A DNA stretch of 64,000 nt, from positions 1,924,599-1,988,598 of the forward strand of contig LNAC01000162.1 of assembly GCA_002007465.1 (NCBI GenBank), in the 5' to 3' direction. The stretch is from Ailurus styani (taxonomy: Eukaryota; Chordata; Mammalia; Carnivora; Ailuridae). This document shows positions 34,853 to 47,859 of the stretch, piece by piece; position 1 is the stretch's first letter, and every line of letters starts with the position of its first letter. The notes under the pieces were generated by a model. The model saw only the letters and a program-made list of their open reading frames with translations. It searched no databases and was not told the origin of the DNA. Both the position numbers and the translations under genes were made by a program.

Positions 34853-35790
34853 ACCCTTCCTTCCTTTTTTTTCTTTTGTAATGATTAGCTGCTTCAGAAT
34901 TTAGAGAAAATGAGCAGCTAGAGTCATTCAGAGTTTGTTTAAGTGGCTATGATGAAGAGACGGAGGGGCTGAGGCAGTAGAGACTATTGGCAAAACTTCC
35001 TGAAATGACATCACATCACACCTAAGCAGCTGAAGGACAGATGTAAAGAAAGGAGAGAGCTCAGGAGTTGTGGTAACTTTTTGTGATGTTAAGATTGACT
35101 TGAGAGGGCATATTACAAAAATTTGCATTGCTGTCCCAATTTCCATTACCAAGTTCTCTCACTCTTTGAGTGAGCAATGGGATTTTTTTCTTAACTACTT
35201 GATGGGTACTTGCTTTGTTTTTGACCTTTGATGTTGTATAAATTCTTAATAATTCTACTAAGGATTTTTGAGCCTTTTATCCCAGAGATTCTGATTCAGC
35301 AAATCTTAGGGGATTGTACTTCTTAGGATAATAATAATTTTTAGGAAAATAATAATTTTTAGCAGTAGAATACAGGATTAAAAAATTCCTAATTCATTTG
35401 CAAAGACTGTTTTCCTACTGATGGAAACCAAAAGGTGTGCTTTCATGTTTTTATAAATAAAAGTACTGGGTGCTATCCTTCCATCATATCTATGACTTTG
35501 TCATGATAAATGTTTACTTTTCCAGGGAATTATCCACTTATTTCCTTTCTGCATCAGTTCACATCATTAAAATTCTGTTTCACATCTTCCTCCCTCAGTA
35601 GATCAAGCCATGGAATAGAGAAAAATTTTGCAGCTTATGGTTTTAATTTTTAAAATCTAAACATTACAACAAATTTAATCAAGGCTGAGTTCCCTAAAAG
35701 GAGATGGAAACTGAATGATTATCTGAAAGACACTTTGAAACTGCAGCCATTTAGTAAGTTGACAATTGAGAAATAGTATCAATACATCAT
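34853..35790. other. Single-copy DNA
   Basis: No gene recognised. A small local duplication (AATAATAATTTTTAGGA units) lies at 35328-35360. Confidence 0.5.
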
Positions 35791-35804
35791 CATTCCTCAG
35801 TCCT

Positions 35805-36012
35805 TTTTTTTTTTTTTAAGCTTTATCTATCTATTTAAGGGGGGGGAGAGACATTAGGGGGAGGTCAGAGGGAGAGAGAGAATCTCAAGCAGACTTCCTG
35901 CTGGGCATGGAGCTCCACCTGGGGGCTTGATCTCATGACCCTGAGATCATGAGCTGAGCTGAAATTAAGAGTCAGACACTTAACCAACTGAGCCAACCGG
36001 CACCCCCACCCC
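35805..36012 (-). mobile_element. Older carnivore SINE
   Basis: T13 tail complement, degraded CT region (GGGGGGGAGAGACATTAGGGGGAGG), then GATCATGAGCTGAGCTGAAATTAAGAG and head complement. Duplication CCTCAGTCCTT / CTTCAGTCCTT flanks it (about 35795-35804, 36014-36024). Confidence 0.9.
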
Positions 36013-36202
36013 ACCTTCAGTCCTTACATCCATCATTATAGAGAGATTTGGAAATGAAATAACCACTTCTCAAGGGAAACCATATTGAGAAGAGATTTGT
36101 CTGAGGAGTTTGTGTATCAGGCTTTCTTTTGGGTTGCTATTCAAAAGGGAACTTTTATAAGGGGAGGCCTTGAAATCCAAAAACAGGTTTCTATTAAGAG
36201 CA

Positions 36203-36204
<2 letters not shown>

Positions 36205-36235
<31 letters not shown>
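36205..36235. repeat. (TG)n microsatellite, ~31 bp
   Basis: Pure TG run. Confidence 0.95.
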
Positions 36236-36236
<1 letters not shown>

Positions 36237-36280
36237 GTTATAAGGAACAAAACTGTAATTGTAAATACAATACTTTGAAA

Positions 36281-36598
36281 TAAGTAGAGAAAGTCAATTT
36301 TATGGCTTCACTTATTTGTGGAACATAAGGAATAGCATGGAGGACTTTAGGAGAAGGAAGGGAAAATTAAAGGGGGGGAGTCAAAGGGGGAGATGAACCA
36401 AGAGAGATATGGACTCTGAGAAACAATCTGAGGGTTTTAGAGAAGAGGGACATGGGGGTATGGGTTAGCCCGGTGTTGGGTATTAAGGAGGGCATGTATT
36501 GCATGGAGCACTGGGTGTTATATGCAAACAATGAATCATGGAACTCTACATCAAAAACTAATGGTGTACTGTATGATGACTAACATAACATAATAAAA
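36281..36598 (+). mobile_element. Carnivore LINE-1 3' end, 5'-truncated
   Basis: 3' UTR with GGAATAGCATGGAGGACTTTAGGAGAAGG and GCATGTATTGCATGGAGCACTGGG, ending ACATAACATAATAAAAAA; same type as 16126-16535. Duplication (AAATACAATACTTTGAAA / AACATACAGTACTTTGAAA) at about 36263-36280 and 36599-36617. Confidence 0.92.
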
Positions 36599-36617
36599 AA
36601 CATACAGTACTTTGAAA

Positions 36618-39600
36618 AGCGATGGTTTCGAAACGATACTTTGATTCCTGCTGTGGCCTTTCTAAAACCTACAGTTAAAATAATTATTCCAGAATATTTT
36701 TTTGAAGAACAAATAGAAATAAACTTGTCTTATTATGGTAAATGAACCTCTGTTGTTAATATGACTCTCTTGGCTATAAATACCCTAGATCAAACTTAAC
36801 TTCTATGGAAGGTATATATTATGATGTGACCAGTTTACCAAGATATAATAAAACAATTCACCTAAGCCTGAGATAGGTAAGATCAAGAATATTTAGTTTC
36901 TACTGCATTGTTCCTTGAATTAAAAACTGAGAAGTCTTTGTAACACCCAGAAGTTGGGGTGAGATGAGGGTTATGAGAGCTTTTATATGAAAAAGTTTAG
37001 GTTCAGTATTTATTATATGAGTTATATCAGGATATTTGGAAATGCAAGACCATCATAGCAATGTTAGCATTAAAAGACATTGCACAAGACATTAACATAT
37101 ACAGTCTGCAGAAGACTAACGCGGCTTCTAAATCTCCTTTAATATGTACCTTATCATATTTCCTTCCTTAAAGCTTGCTCATTAATCCGCCTGAGGAGTG
37201 GAAGCTGAACTATTAAAAACTTGCTCATATTTACAAGAACTAACAATTTGTAGGTTCAAAAGTTTTAAAAAAAACATATCAGTGGATATAAATAAAGAGT
37301 TGTTTTAGTTTTGTTCGGTATCTTGTAAACTTAATCAGTACCAGACATCAAGATTTATCTTATACACCTATATTCTCATGTAGGGAAGATTAGAAAAAAA
37401 TCTAATTAATTGTAACATCCTATTTTACTCCTCTGTGTAATTTGCTCCTAATTTTTTTGCCTCATCAACAAAGTTTTGCAATCTTTAGTTCTGTGAATGT
37501 TAGCTGCTGCAGAATCATCAATAAAACAAATGCACCATTTCAATATTTCACTCCAAAAATGTCAATATTTCCTCCCAAGGAAAAAAAATGCACACTGATG
37601 ACAATAATTAGGAAGACAGAGTAGAAAATGGGGCTTGAGAAAAAACTGTTATTAGGCCCCACATCTGATTTAAGTGCTGTGGGTAGCATTTTACTCTCAG
37701 TTCATTTTAGGACCTTGCTGGAGAAAAGTACAAGAGGTTGTTAAAAGGAGGTAGTTAAAAGTATCAGGTCATTAGGATTTATGTCAGCACTGCACCGAGA
37801 GGAAGGCATTTTTTTCCACAACTCTGAAATGTTGTTTTGGCCCATTGTCAGCTGGAAAACAGATGTCTTGTAGGCGCGATGTTTGTTGCACTATATCACC
37901 TAGTGGAAGATGGTACTTCATTCCACCTAGGGGAATAGAGAATTGTATGTCTTGAATTTAACCATCTATGGTTAGCTTTTTTCTCTTTTCTTCCTTTTCT
38001 TTTTCTCTTTTGGTATACAATTTACTGCACACAGCTGCTTAATCAGGATATAGGATCCAGTGAGTGTAGTGTCAAATAACAAATTCATATGATTGGTTGG
38101 CTTTAGTCTTACAAAATCCCAAATACGTAACAATATGCTATTTATCCATCTAGGTAATTAAAACTTGATGCTTAACAATAGTATTTATTATGAATGCCAC
38201 CTAAAAACTCATTCATTTAGAAAACTTTGTATTGTCATAATCCCTTGTATTTTAGGCGATTTCTTTCATGTATTTTGTCCTGACATTGTTAAGAGTCAGG
38301 GATGCCTCTTTCATTATAATTCTTGAGTATTTTTTAGAAGTTATTTTAAATTTTTAGATAGTGAAAAAGATTCAGCCCAGTGCAGGGGTTCTAACAGATG
38401 GCCGTAAAACCACTGTTTGAAAATATTCTGTAACAGCATGCTCATTATATTACCATGAATTTTAGCTTTAAAGTGGATACCTTCTTTTTTAAAAAAATTC
38501 ACACAAGAAAATTTTAGGATTTCTCTAATATGCAGTCTATTTGTAGCCTAAGAAAACTGACAATCAGGAACTTCTGGTAATGACCATCGTGCTTAAAATG
38601 AAGTAAAACAAATACCAAATCATTTTATTTCTCATCATTAGCTGGAATTTTTCTGCAGATTTTAAATTGAGGTGGTAAATGTACCAGATGGAGTCTAGTT
38701 GTAGTACTTGGCAAAGAAGTTACGGACTGACAGAAGACAAACACAAACTTGCAATGTGATAATAAAATCTCCATTTTGCGCCTTTATGTGATGTGTGAGT
38801 GCTAGGACTAATGACAGTGAGGACTGTTACAGATATGAAAGAATTCAACAATTATAAACATCTTTGTTAACTCAATCTATTTTGTTTTTCTTTAATATAG
38901 TGTTATAAATTTATTTCAAATACTTTGAACTAAAGAGAAATAATTATTTTTTTCTAGCATCATTCACATTTATGAAGTTTAAAAGGCCATGTTTAAGTTA
39001 AAACAAAAAATCATGGTTTTTATATTTGGAAAACTTAACTATATTTCAGTTCCTCAGTAAACTTGAACTCACAGTGATTTGGATTTGGTGGAATCTAAAG
39101 TCAATTTGAATACTGTAAGAGCTTTCTCAAGAAGTGGGCTTAGCCTTTAACCATTAAAAAATAAGTGTCAGGTATGAGGGAGACTTTAAAACAATTACAA
39201 TAGCATTATTCTCTTAGAAATCTATAGATTGAGAAATATTTGTCTTTGCTACTTTCTCATTGTAGTTGTGAATTAAATTTGGAGAACTGACTTTGTGTGA
39301 TTTGTATATAGGAAAATTGCCATCTATATATAGTTGCTTTTGTAAATAAATTTAGATTTTGATAAACACCTCAGGTTTATGTGATGCAAATGCATATATT
39401 TACTGGTTTCAGTAGCTTGCCCTTGAATTCGATGTATGCTTTTGATTACTGATGGGTGAGAATGGTAACAAAAGCTTGCCACAAAATTCTGCTTGTAAAT
39501 TGAAAGAAACTAACATGTTGGAAAAAAGTCTTAATGACTTCACAGTTTTAGACAGAAGGTGATAAAGAACATTTTTATAATACTGACTTATAATTGATAT

Positions 39601-41176
39601 ATATAATATTGACTTTATAATATTGACTTATTGGTAAATTATAGAGTTTTGGAACTTCTGTAATAAAAAATATTCATTCCATATAGAATGTAGATTGCTA
39701 GCTTAAAAGACAATGGTGCATTTATATTTCTCAAATACTGAACACTCTAATTTTCACTTTTAAAAAGTTAATTACAAAAGGAAAAAACTTTGCTCTGAAA
39801 TTAGTATACCAGTTTCCTTGACTGTACATGATTTATTTGTCATTAGTTACTTAAAGATGTGGGAAAAATAAAGATAGAAAATGACCCACAAATGTATTCC
39901 CTTCTAAAATACATTACTATACCCCTTAAGTATTAGCACTGAAGGTTTTTTTCCAAGAGTAAGAAGACAATTTTTAAAGATCCTAAATAAATATTAATGC
40001 CTTACAGAAATTTTTGTTTTTGTTTTGTTCTAATTATAAAATGAAGAATATTCTGATTATAGGATTAAGTTGGAAGTTAAATTCATCCTCCTTTATGTAG
40101 GAATCAAAGACTTTATAAAAGAGTCAGAGAAGATGTTGTATTTGTGCATTTGTATGAACGATCAATCATGTGAGAAGAAGAATTTGGTTTGCTTGTTAGG
40201 TTTCCACACTTTCAACATTTTGGAAAGCAGTTATTGGCAATTCTTGCAATACTGCTACTGGTCCAAAAATTTCACTGGCTAACAAATTTCCATTGCTTAT
40301 TTGACAGTATATTAAAAAGACAACAGATGAGCCACTGTACACCATCAGAAAAATTGATTATTTTTCCACTGCTTAGCACCTCAGTTGTCTTCCATAATGT
40401 ATGTCACCTTGGCTGATAGAACACCATCTTGAGTACTCCCTTTCTAGAGCTATATTCATTTTATCATTTGCTTCCAATGAACCTCCTTGATATATAGATT
40501 TCTGGGGCAAAAATCAATCTTATAATATATGTTTGCCATATGTAAGCTTCCGACGGCTTTGAAGCCATTGATTCACAGTCCTTAAGAACTTACTGCTCTA
40601 GCAACAACTTCCCAGGTATGCTAAAAATCCCAAATAGCCATTTGTGATATTTTCATTTTCATTATAAAAGAGAGCTTAATGTTCATTCATAATATATTCA
40701 AGTCCATTTATGGTTCTTCTACAGTAAACCATGAATCCAATGTATTATCCTGTTCCTTTTCCCTGAAGTTCTGACTTCTCTTGAACATTGTATCATTCTA
40801 TAATGTACAACAAATTCCATCATCCTGAGCATATGGAGTCTGAGTGATAATCATCATACCGTCATACAGTTGCTTTTGACACAGGACTTTTACATTTGTT
40901 GTTGTGTGTGCATGCATATATACACACACACATATATACACATATACCCTTAAAAATGGAAAGATTAATACAAATGGACTATTAGTTATATTTTCAGAGA
41001 AGGCTCAGGTATGTCTCTGAAAGATAAAATATTTTCATTCTGAGAAAATTTTACTTTACATTTTCACTGGAGCTGCCATAACAAACAAACATTTGTTTGA
41101 CAAGAAACAAACATGTTACCACAAAATTACTTTTGTGAATAATATTCTGAGAAAAGACTCTAGAACTGCATTTTAA
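36618..41176. other. Repeat-poor single-copy island
   Basis: About 4.5 kb with no SINE or recognisable LINE-1. No coding exon could be supported. Segments 37640-37990 and 38640-38880 are less AT-biased, hold rare CpGs (GGCGCGATG, TTTTGCGCC) and look like candidates for conserved non-coding DNA; this is inference only. Confidence 0.5.
40903..40947. repeat. 45-bp perfectly alternating pyrimidine-purine tract
   Basis: TG, CATGCA, TA and CA blocks join without breaking alternation. The left TGTGTGTG is complementary to the later CACACACA run, so a hairpin is also possible. Confidence 0.9.
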
Positions 41177-41542
41177 ACTGTAGTATCATAGTACCCAATA
41201 ATCATGTGGCAAAATAATGTGGTGACAGTGCTAGTTTTCACGATTTAATTTGCAAACTCTAAAGCATTTAAAATATGCTTTATATATGTCGAAAAATTTG
41301 GATATCATTTTTGAAGTTTTAGTGGCTATACTTTATTTAGTATTCTATTAATTAGTGCNACTGTAGTATCATAGTACCCAATAATCATGTGGCAAAATAA
41401 TGTGGATAACAGTGCTAGTTTTCACAATTTAATTTGCAAACTCTAAAGCATTTAAAATATGCTTTATATATGTCGAAAATTTTGGATATCATTTTTGAAG
41501 TTTTAGTGGCTATACTTTATTTAGTATTCTATTAATTAGTGC
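41177..41542. repeat. Tandem duplication (~182 bp x 2) joined by a single N
   Basis: Copy 1 (41177-41358) and copy 2 (41360-41542) differ at only a handful of bases (GTGGTGACAG/GTGGATAACAG, CGATTTA/CAATTTA, CGAAAAATTT/CGAAAATTTT). A lone N at 41359 separates them. This pattern suggests an assembly join in which both alleles of one segment were kept. Confidence 0.95.
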
Positions 41543-41963
41543 TCATTTCAACTTCGTTTTGGATTCTTTATGTATGTTTGAGAATCGGTTGAATCTATAG
41601 TATGGTGAGTATTTATGGGTTTCTTTTGGCTATTAAAAATCTAAATTTTCTCCATTTGTAAATACCTTTTTTCCTACAAGGATGTGCATTTCTTCTTCAC
41701 AAAATTTGCTTTCCATTTTTAAACAATTTTTGTGACTATGTCTTCTCTTTCCTTAATCCCTGAATATATATATAGATTTTACTCATATCTCTTAAAAAGA
41801 GGTTTTCTAATGTTGCCTTAGGGAAGATCGGGAGATGTTTAATAGGGTGAATTCTATAGTTATTAACATATTTTATAAAATATTGCCTTAACATTGACAT
41901 GAAAAGGATAAATGATTTACACTGTAAAAATGGTCTATTTTAGTTGTTTTTTTTTTACTAANT

Positions 41964-42142
41964 ACTAATGGATTTGTATTAATACAGGACATCTAACCTA
42001 TTCCTGGACATGAATCTTATACTTAATTATTCCAAAAGCTAATAAGTATCAGNACTAATGAATTTGTATTAATACAGGATATCTAACCTATTCCTGGACA
42101 TGAATCTTATACTTAATTATTCCAAAAGCTAATAAGTATCAG
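41964..42142. repeat. Tandem duplication (89 bp x 2) bounded by single Ns
   Basis: Copy 1 (41964-42052) and copy 2 (42054-42142) differ at two positions (GGATTT/GAATTT, GACAT/GATAT). Ns stand at 41962 and 42053. Likely the same artefact as the preceding pair. Confidence 0.95.
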
Positions 42143-42584
42143 CATTATCATTACTTTTGCATCTAGAGAAATAGAGTCTGTGTCTAGAAAGGGCCTACAG
42201 CTCTCTACTTGCATATTCCATGTTAGTTACTGTCCTCCACACAATGCTAGCATCTTAAGTGCAAGTAGTACCTTATAGGAGAGGAAGCAATTAAATTCTT
42301 GAAATTTAATTCTTCCCCTCCCAAGTTGCCAATGAAATCATAAAAGGCCAACATGGGGGAAAACTGTAGTCATGCTTGAATCTAGGAGAGAATTTAGTGC
42401 ACATGAAGGAAATACCAAGTAAAACTGTATATCTGGAAGACATAAGGAACACATAAAGGGTCAATTTGCAAATGTGATCCAAACCAAAAGTAGGGCAGTT
42501 GCAGGGAAAATGCATATGGTTGAATCCTATAAGAATGTTGGACCATGACATTGATGATGAATATAATATTTGAATTGCTTTTAT

Positions 42585-43228
42585 TAAAAAATATAATCCA
42601 AAGCTCTGGTAATCAAGATAGTGTGGTAGTGACATAAAAACAGACACACAGGTAGGTCAATGGGACAGAATAGTGAGCTCAGAAATAAACCATATATATA
42701 TGGTCAATTAATTTATGATGAAGAAGCAAGGAATATACAATGAAGAAAGGACAGTCTCTTTAATAAATAATGTTGGGAAAACTGGACAGTCACATGAAAA
42801 AGAATAAAACTAGACTACTGCTATGCTACTGTGTTAAACCATACACAAAAATTAATTCAAAATGGATTAAAAATTTGAATGTAAGGCCTGAAACCACAAA
42901 ACTCCTAGAAGAAAACATACACAGGCCCTTGACATCTGTTTTGGTGATTTTCTGGATCTTACTCCAAAAAGAAAGGCAACAAAAACAAAAGTAAACAAGT
43001 GGGACTACATCAAACTAAAGTTTCTGCACAGCAAAGGAAATTATCAGCAAAATGAAAAGACAACATACTGAATTGGAGAAAATATTTGAAAATACTTGCA
43101 AATCATACATCTGATAAGGCGTTAACATCCAAAATATATAAAGAACTCAAAAAATTCATTAGCAAAAAAAGAAACAATCCAGCTTAAAAATGGGCAGCAG
43201 ATCTAAATAGACATTTCCCCAAATAAGT
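42585..43228 (+). mobile_element. LINE-1 ORF2 C-terminal fragment
   Basis: GGTAATCAAGATAGTGTGGTAGTGACATAAAAACAGAC, GGTCAATTAATTTATGATGAAG, GTGGGACTACATCAAACTAAAG and GAAACAATCCAGCTTAAAAATGGGCAGCAGATC follow ORF2 in order. No 3' UTR; edges decayed. Its frame is broken by stops. Confidence 0.88.
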
Positions 43229-43330
43229 CATACTTTATTCATTTAAAATAGAATTTTTAGAAATTTAAGAAATATAAGTGTTATCTACTTTAGCCAGATG
43301 ATTTTAGAACTAAGAAGTATTTAACAATTT

Positions 43331-43526
43331 GGGGTGCCTGGTGGCTCAGTTGGTTAAACGTCTGACTTTGTCTCAGGTCATGATCCCCTGTGTTAGGCTC
43401 CTTGCTCAGTGGGGAGCCTGCTGGTCCCTCTCCCTCTGCCCGCTTCTCTTCTCCCTCTGCCTGCTGCTCCCCTGCTTGTGCTCTCTGTCTCTGTCAAAAA
43501 AATAAATAAAATCTTAAAAAAAAAAA
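43331..43526 (+). mobile_element. Older carnivore SINE
   Basis: GGGGTGCCTGGTGGCTCAGTTGG head (one G short), CT-rich middle of the CTGCCTGCTGCTCCCCTGC type, AAATAAATAAAATCTT tail with A12. Confidence 0.92.
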
Positions 43527-43529
43527 AGT

Positions 43530-46009
43530 CACTCAACCGGAAAACAATGGTGTTGTGGACATTGGCCCCATCTCAGCTGCTATTTCTTGACCCTACATTC
43601 AAATTTTGAATAAAGATAGAGATTTTTCAGCACTATCTTTAATCAATAATTATTATAAGGAAGAGTATTTGAATATGAAATGGCAATGTTTATATTTATT
43701 ACATTAAAAATAGTAATTTTGTCTTAAATTCATTGGAAATACTCTCTTTCAAATCAAGTTTCATCAATTAGATTTCCTTAGATAAAAATATTTTCCTGGG
43801 TTTATTAGATACTGAAGTCACATATTTAATCCCCAGTTCCTCTCTGGGCCTTAGGCAATACTTAGCACAGTTGTCTGCCCCACAATGTGCTGCAGCCTAT
43901 GGGTTTATCCCTCAGAGTGCTTCATGGAAGTGGGAGCAGGGAAAATGGAGACATATAGTCAACAAAGTTTACCAGCAGATATCCCGAGGTATATAATTTT
44001 TAAGTGAGGATGGGCAGATGTATAAGGATATTATTTGTGACCACCATATTTGAGAATAAGGTATTTCACTTTGCACAATTAACACTTTTACTAGATATAT
44101 GTATTATTTCATCATGTATATATTTAGTTTTTGAGTCGTTGAATAATAGATTTTTCAGTCAGACTTTTCTGATTAACAAAGAATTTATGTGAATTATAGG
44201 CTTTTAGAGATCCAAAGAAACACAAAAGACTTGCAAGAGTTAATCAAATGAAAGTCTATAATTTTCAGTACATTGAGAGTGAATATAAAAGATTTAAATT
44301 GTAATGTTTTATGTGCAATTTTGGCCAATTAAAAAATTATATACATGCTTTCCCTCATTTTAGAAAAATACAATTAGATAGTTAACTGTTCTTTTTGTTT
44401 ATTGTTTCTAAGATTCTGTGATAGTTATTTTCTTGGTTGAATGGATAAACCTAATGATAGTTAATGGGAAGTATTTTTTTAATTGTCAGTTTTGTGGGTT
44501 TTTCCTATTTTTGCATTTAAATGATATTCTTTTCCTCTTTAATGAAGCAAATTTTAAGTCTACTTCTATAAATTTAAGATGTTTCTTTCAGTGCAAAAAA
44601 TTGGAAACTATTTTACCAAAGATGAGTGTTTTCATATTTTATCCACTATTTTTGGTGAATGAAATAGGGGTATTTAAAATTATGCTCTCTGCCATTTCAC
44701 TGGAATTGGAAGTTTAGCTTCAGAACTTTTTCCCCCCTTTTAACATTGAGTTTTTTCTATATTCAAAAAAGCTTCTGTTTGGTTAGTAGTAAAGAAAAAT
44801 ACCTGGTGTTATACTAATACCCCATTTTTGGTACTTCTCACAGCTACCGATAAATCTGTAAGATGTGGTTAATTTACCTCTTAATTTAAAAATATATTAT
44901 AGTTCTTATTTTTTTCACAAAGTTACCCTGTAGCTTACATAGGGCAAATAGTATTATCCCCATTTGCCTGCTGAAAAAGCTGAGACAGTTTAAAATAAAC
45001 TGATTTGACTAAAGTTCCTTAATAAACTTAATACTAATTTTGAGATTTAAATACAGGGCTTTTGCATCTCAGCATAGCTAGTATCCTATTAAATATGATC
45101 TAAATTGTTAATTCAGTAATAGCTTCCATATACTTGATTTTTTTATACTTTAGTCATTTCAATTCTATGACCACAGCAGAGAAATGCTGAAATAAAGAGT
45201 AAACAATTTCATTATTGAAAACTGTTTTTGTTCAAATCCGTATTATATATTCTTAATAGGCAGCATTGAAAGTCCATTCATTTTATTTTTTTTACCTTTG
45301 GCTAATCCTTAAGTTTTTTCCAGTTCTTCTTTTCTAACTTATTCCATGCTGGTCAAGCCTTCTAATCCCTAAAAAATGTAGGCAATATTACTCCTACTTA
45401 ATTGAGGAGGTGATGGCGGTGCCGTCTTAGTGTTTCTCTGCATCTTTACTTGTCAGCTTTTCCTTTCTCTTAGAGAAAACATTTTTCTATTCTATTACAA
45501 AATTAAAGCTTCCAACTATTCTCTTAATCTCATAGCTGTAGGTAATTTGCTACTTCAGGTGTCTTCAATCTGCTTTTGAACGTTCCTATCCATGAACTGT
45601 TTTCCTTCCAAATGTGGGATTCTTACCTATCCTAAAAAAATTCCCTCAAACAGGCCTCCTTCTCAAACTACCATCCCACACATTTCCTTTTCTTTGTTGT
45701 CAAAGTTGTCAAGTGTAAGCTACTCTCTTGCATTCTTTTCATATTCACTCATTCCTTAAATTAGTTATTCTTAAGTATTGTGGGTCATAGGACCTTTCTA
45801 GCCTTTAAAAATTAGGTAAACTAACCTTAGAAAAATGCACATGATGAAAATGTTTTTCATAAAATTTCAGATATTAGATACAATGAAGCTCACCATAGAC
45901 CACATAGATAAGCTATTTTTAAGTTTTATTCTCCAAAAGAATTGCCAAAAAGGCTTTTGTAAATGTGAACCGGTATCTTATCCTAGAATGTTGTTCACAG
46001 AACTTTGGA
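43530..46009. other. Repeat-poor single-copy DNA
   Basis: No gene supported. The 99-codon frame at 44418-44717 has no recognisable family or splice context. One MIR-like remnant is listed separately. Confidence 0.5.
44920..45010 (-). mobile_element. MIR fossil
   Basis: TTACCCTGTAGCTTACATAGGG, ATTATCCCCATTTGCCTGCTG and AAGCTGAGACAG match the reverse of MIR's 3' half with many changes. Confidence 0.55.
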
Positions 46010-46690
46010 GGAGAGCCTTAGGAATTTATATTTTTAATAAATGTCCTTGGTGTGGTAGAATTCTAAAAATTTCCCCTCATTCCCAGTCTTCTGTTTATTC
46101 AATTAAACACTACTCTAGGTTCTGCTGTGAGGACACTTTACAGATGGAAGTATGGTTAGTAGTCACCTGACCTTAAAATAAAGATATTATCTTGTATTAT
46201 TAGAGTGAGCCCAATCACTCTAATCACATAATCCTTAAAAGCAGAAATAGAAAGCAAAAATCAGAGAATGAGGCCAGAAGAATAAGTCAAAAGAGATTCA
46301 AAAGAGGGGGAAGTTAGGAGAAATTCCAAATATTCAAAGGCTGTGATGTACCTTACTGGTTCCGAGAGATAGGGGGCCATGTACAAAGAGGATGTAAGGT
46401 CGTTAGGCATTAAGGACAGTTCCTGACTGACAACCAGCAAGGCAGTGAGTTCTAAATCATACAACTGTTAAGGAAATGAATTTGGCCAAAGCCTGAATGA
46501 GCTTGAAATGGAGTCTTCTCTTGAGCCTCCAATAAGTAACATATTGGGTAAGTAACTCCTCACAATTTGATTTTAGCCCAGTGAATCCTGTGTCAGATTT
46601 CTGACCCAAAGAAACTGTGAGCTAATAAATTGGTGATGTTGTTTTAAACTAACTTAGTAGTAACTTGTTACATAAGCAATGTAAATTCAG
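46010..46690 (+). mobile_element. Ancient interspersed repeat, LTR-like, family uncertain
   Basis: TGTGGTAGAATTCTAAAAATTTCCCC, TGAGGACACTTTACAGATG-type middle, then CCTGAATGAGCTTGAAATGGAGTCTTCTCTTGAGCC and ACTGTGAGCTAATAAATTGGTGATGTTGTTTTAAACTAAC resemble an old mammalian repeat often seen as a solitary long terminal repeat or related element. I cannot name the family with confidence. No coding capacity. Confidence 0.55.
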
Positions 46691-47061
46691 TATATTTAAT
46701 GATTCATATTCATGTAATCCAATAATCCATACCAAAGGGTTCTTAGACTGAGGTTATGAACACTGGCCTTCCCTTGACGTCCTAGTTCTTTAAATATGTC
46801 AGGCAAGCTTTGAAGATGATAAGCAATCTGATTTCTAAAACCAGAAATCTCTTCTTAAATTCTTCTTAGTCTTCATTCTTTTCATTTTTTCAATATTTAA
46901 TATTGCACATCACTCCATTCTTCTTGAAATTTTTCCTGCAATGACTGTTCTATCACTGCATTTATTTCTTTTTCTGGTCTCCTTCCTATCTCTTCACATT
47001 TTGTGTATTGGCAAAAATGGAGATTTCCCAAGATTGTCCTTGAACATTTAGACTCAGTTCT

Positions 47062-47266
47062 TTTTTTTTTTTATTTTTTTATTTTTTCATTCGACACAGA
47101 GAGAGAGATTACAAGCAGGCAGAGAGGCAGGCAGAGAGAGAGGAGAGAGGAGGAAGCAGGCTCCCTGCTGAGCAGAGAGCCCAATGTGGGCCTCGATCCC
47201 AGGACCCTGGGATCATGACCTGAGCCGAAGGAAGCGGCTTTAACCCACTGAGCCACCCAGGCACCC
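47062..47266 (-). mobile_element. Carnivore (mustelid-type) SINE with perfect duplication
   Basis: Full-length copy; duplication TAGACTCAGTTCT at 47049-47061 and 47267-47279. Confidence 0.96.
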
Positions 47267-47859
47267 TAGACTCAGTTCTGAATTACATCATATACATGGC
47301 TTTACATATCATATAATGAGAGAATTATTTCATAGATTATGCATGGGATTTAAAGCCAGATAGAACTTACCTTGACAATTAGTTCCATGACTTACCACTG
47401 TATTATTTGACTTTTACTAGGTTATACTGCATAAAAAACAACCCTTGAGTCTTAGAAAATTATAACACAAATTTTGTTTCTTTGTTTATATTTTATATCA
47501 GATGTTGTCTCTCTTGTTTTACATGCCTTCTTTCTACTGGATCCAAGCTGAGGAAAAAAATCCTGCCTTCTGGAAAAAGGAAAGGGAAAATAATAAGTCC
47601 ATGTGATCATTCCATGTTATCATTCTTAAAGTTTCTAATTGAGTATAACATACATAAATGTCTAGAGTAAGTCACATAGATAAACATGATGTTCATGATC
47701 TGCGGAAATATACTCCTTCCTTAGGGAGGTATAGCAAATCATATGGCAAGGGGCAGGAATATATAATCCTTCCACTGGGAAGGAGACACAAAATTGGAAA
47801 CAACAATATAACCTATAAAAACATACCTATAGCAGTAATTTGTACTTTTTTTTAGTCTT

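Noticed and set aside
44418..44717. 99-codon plus-strand frame in single-copy DNA
   Set aside because: Composition follows AT-rich DNA (Phe, Ile, Leu, Asn); no recognisable motif or splice sites.
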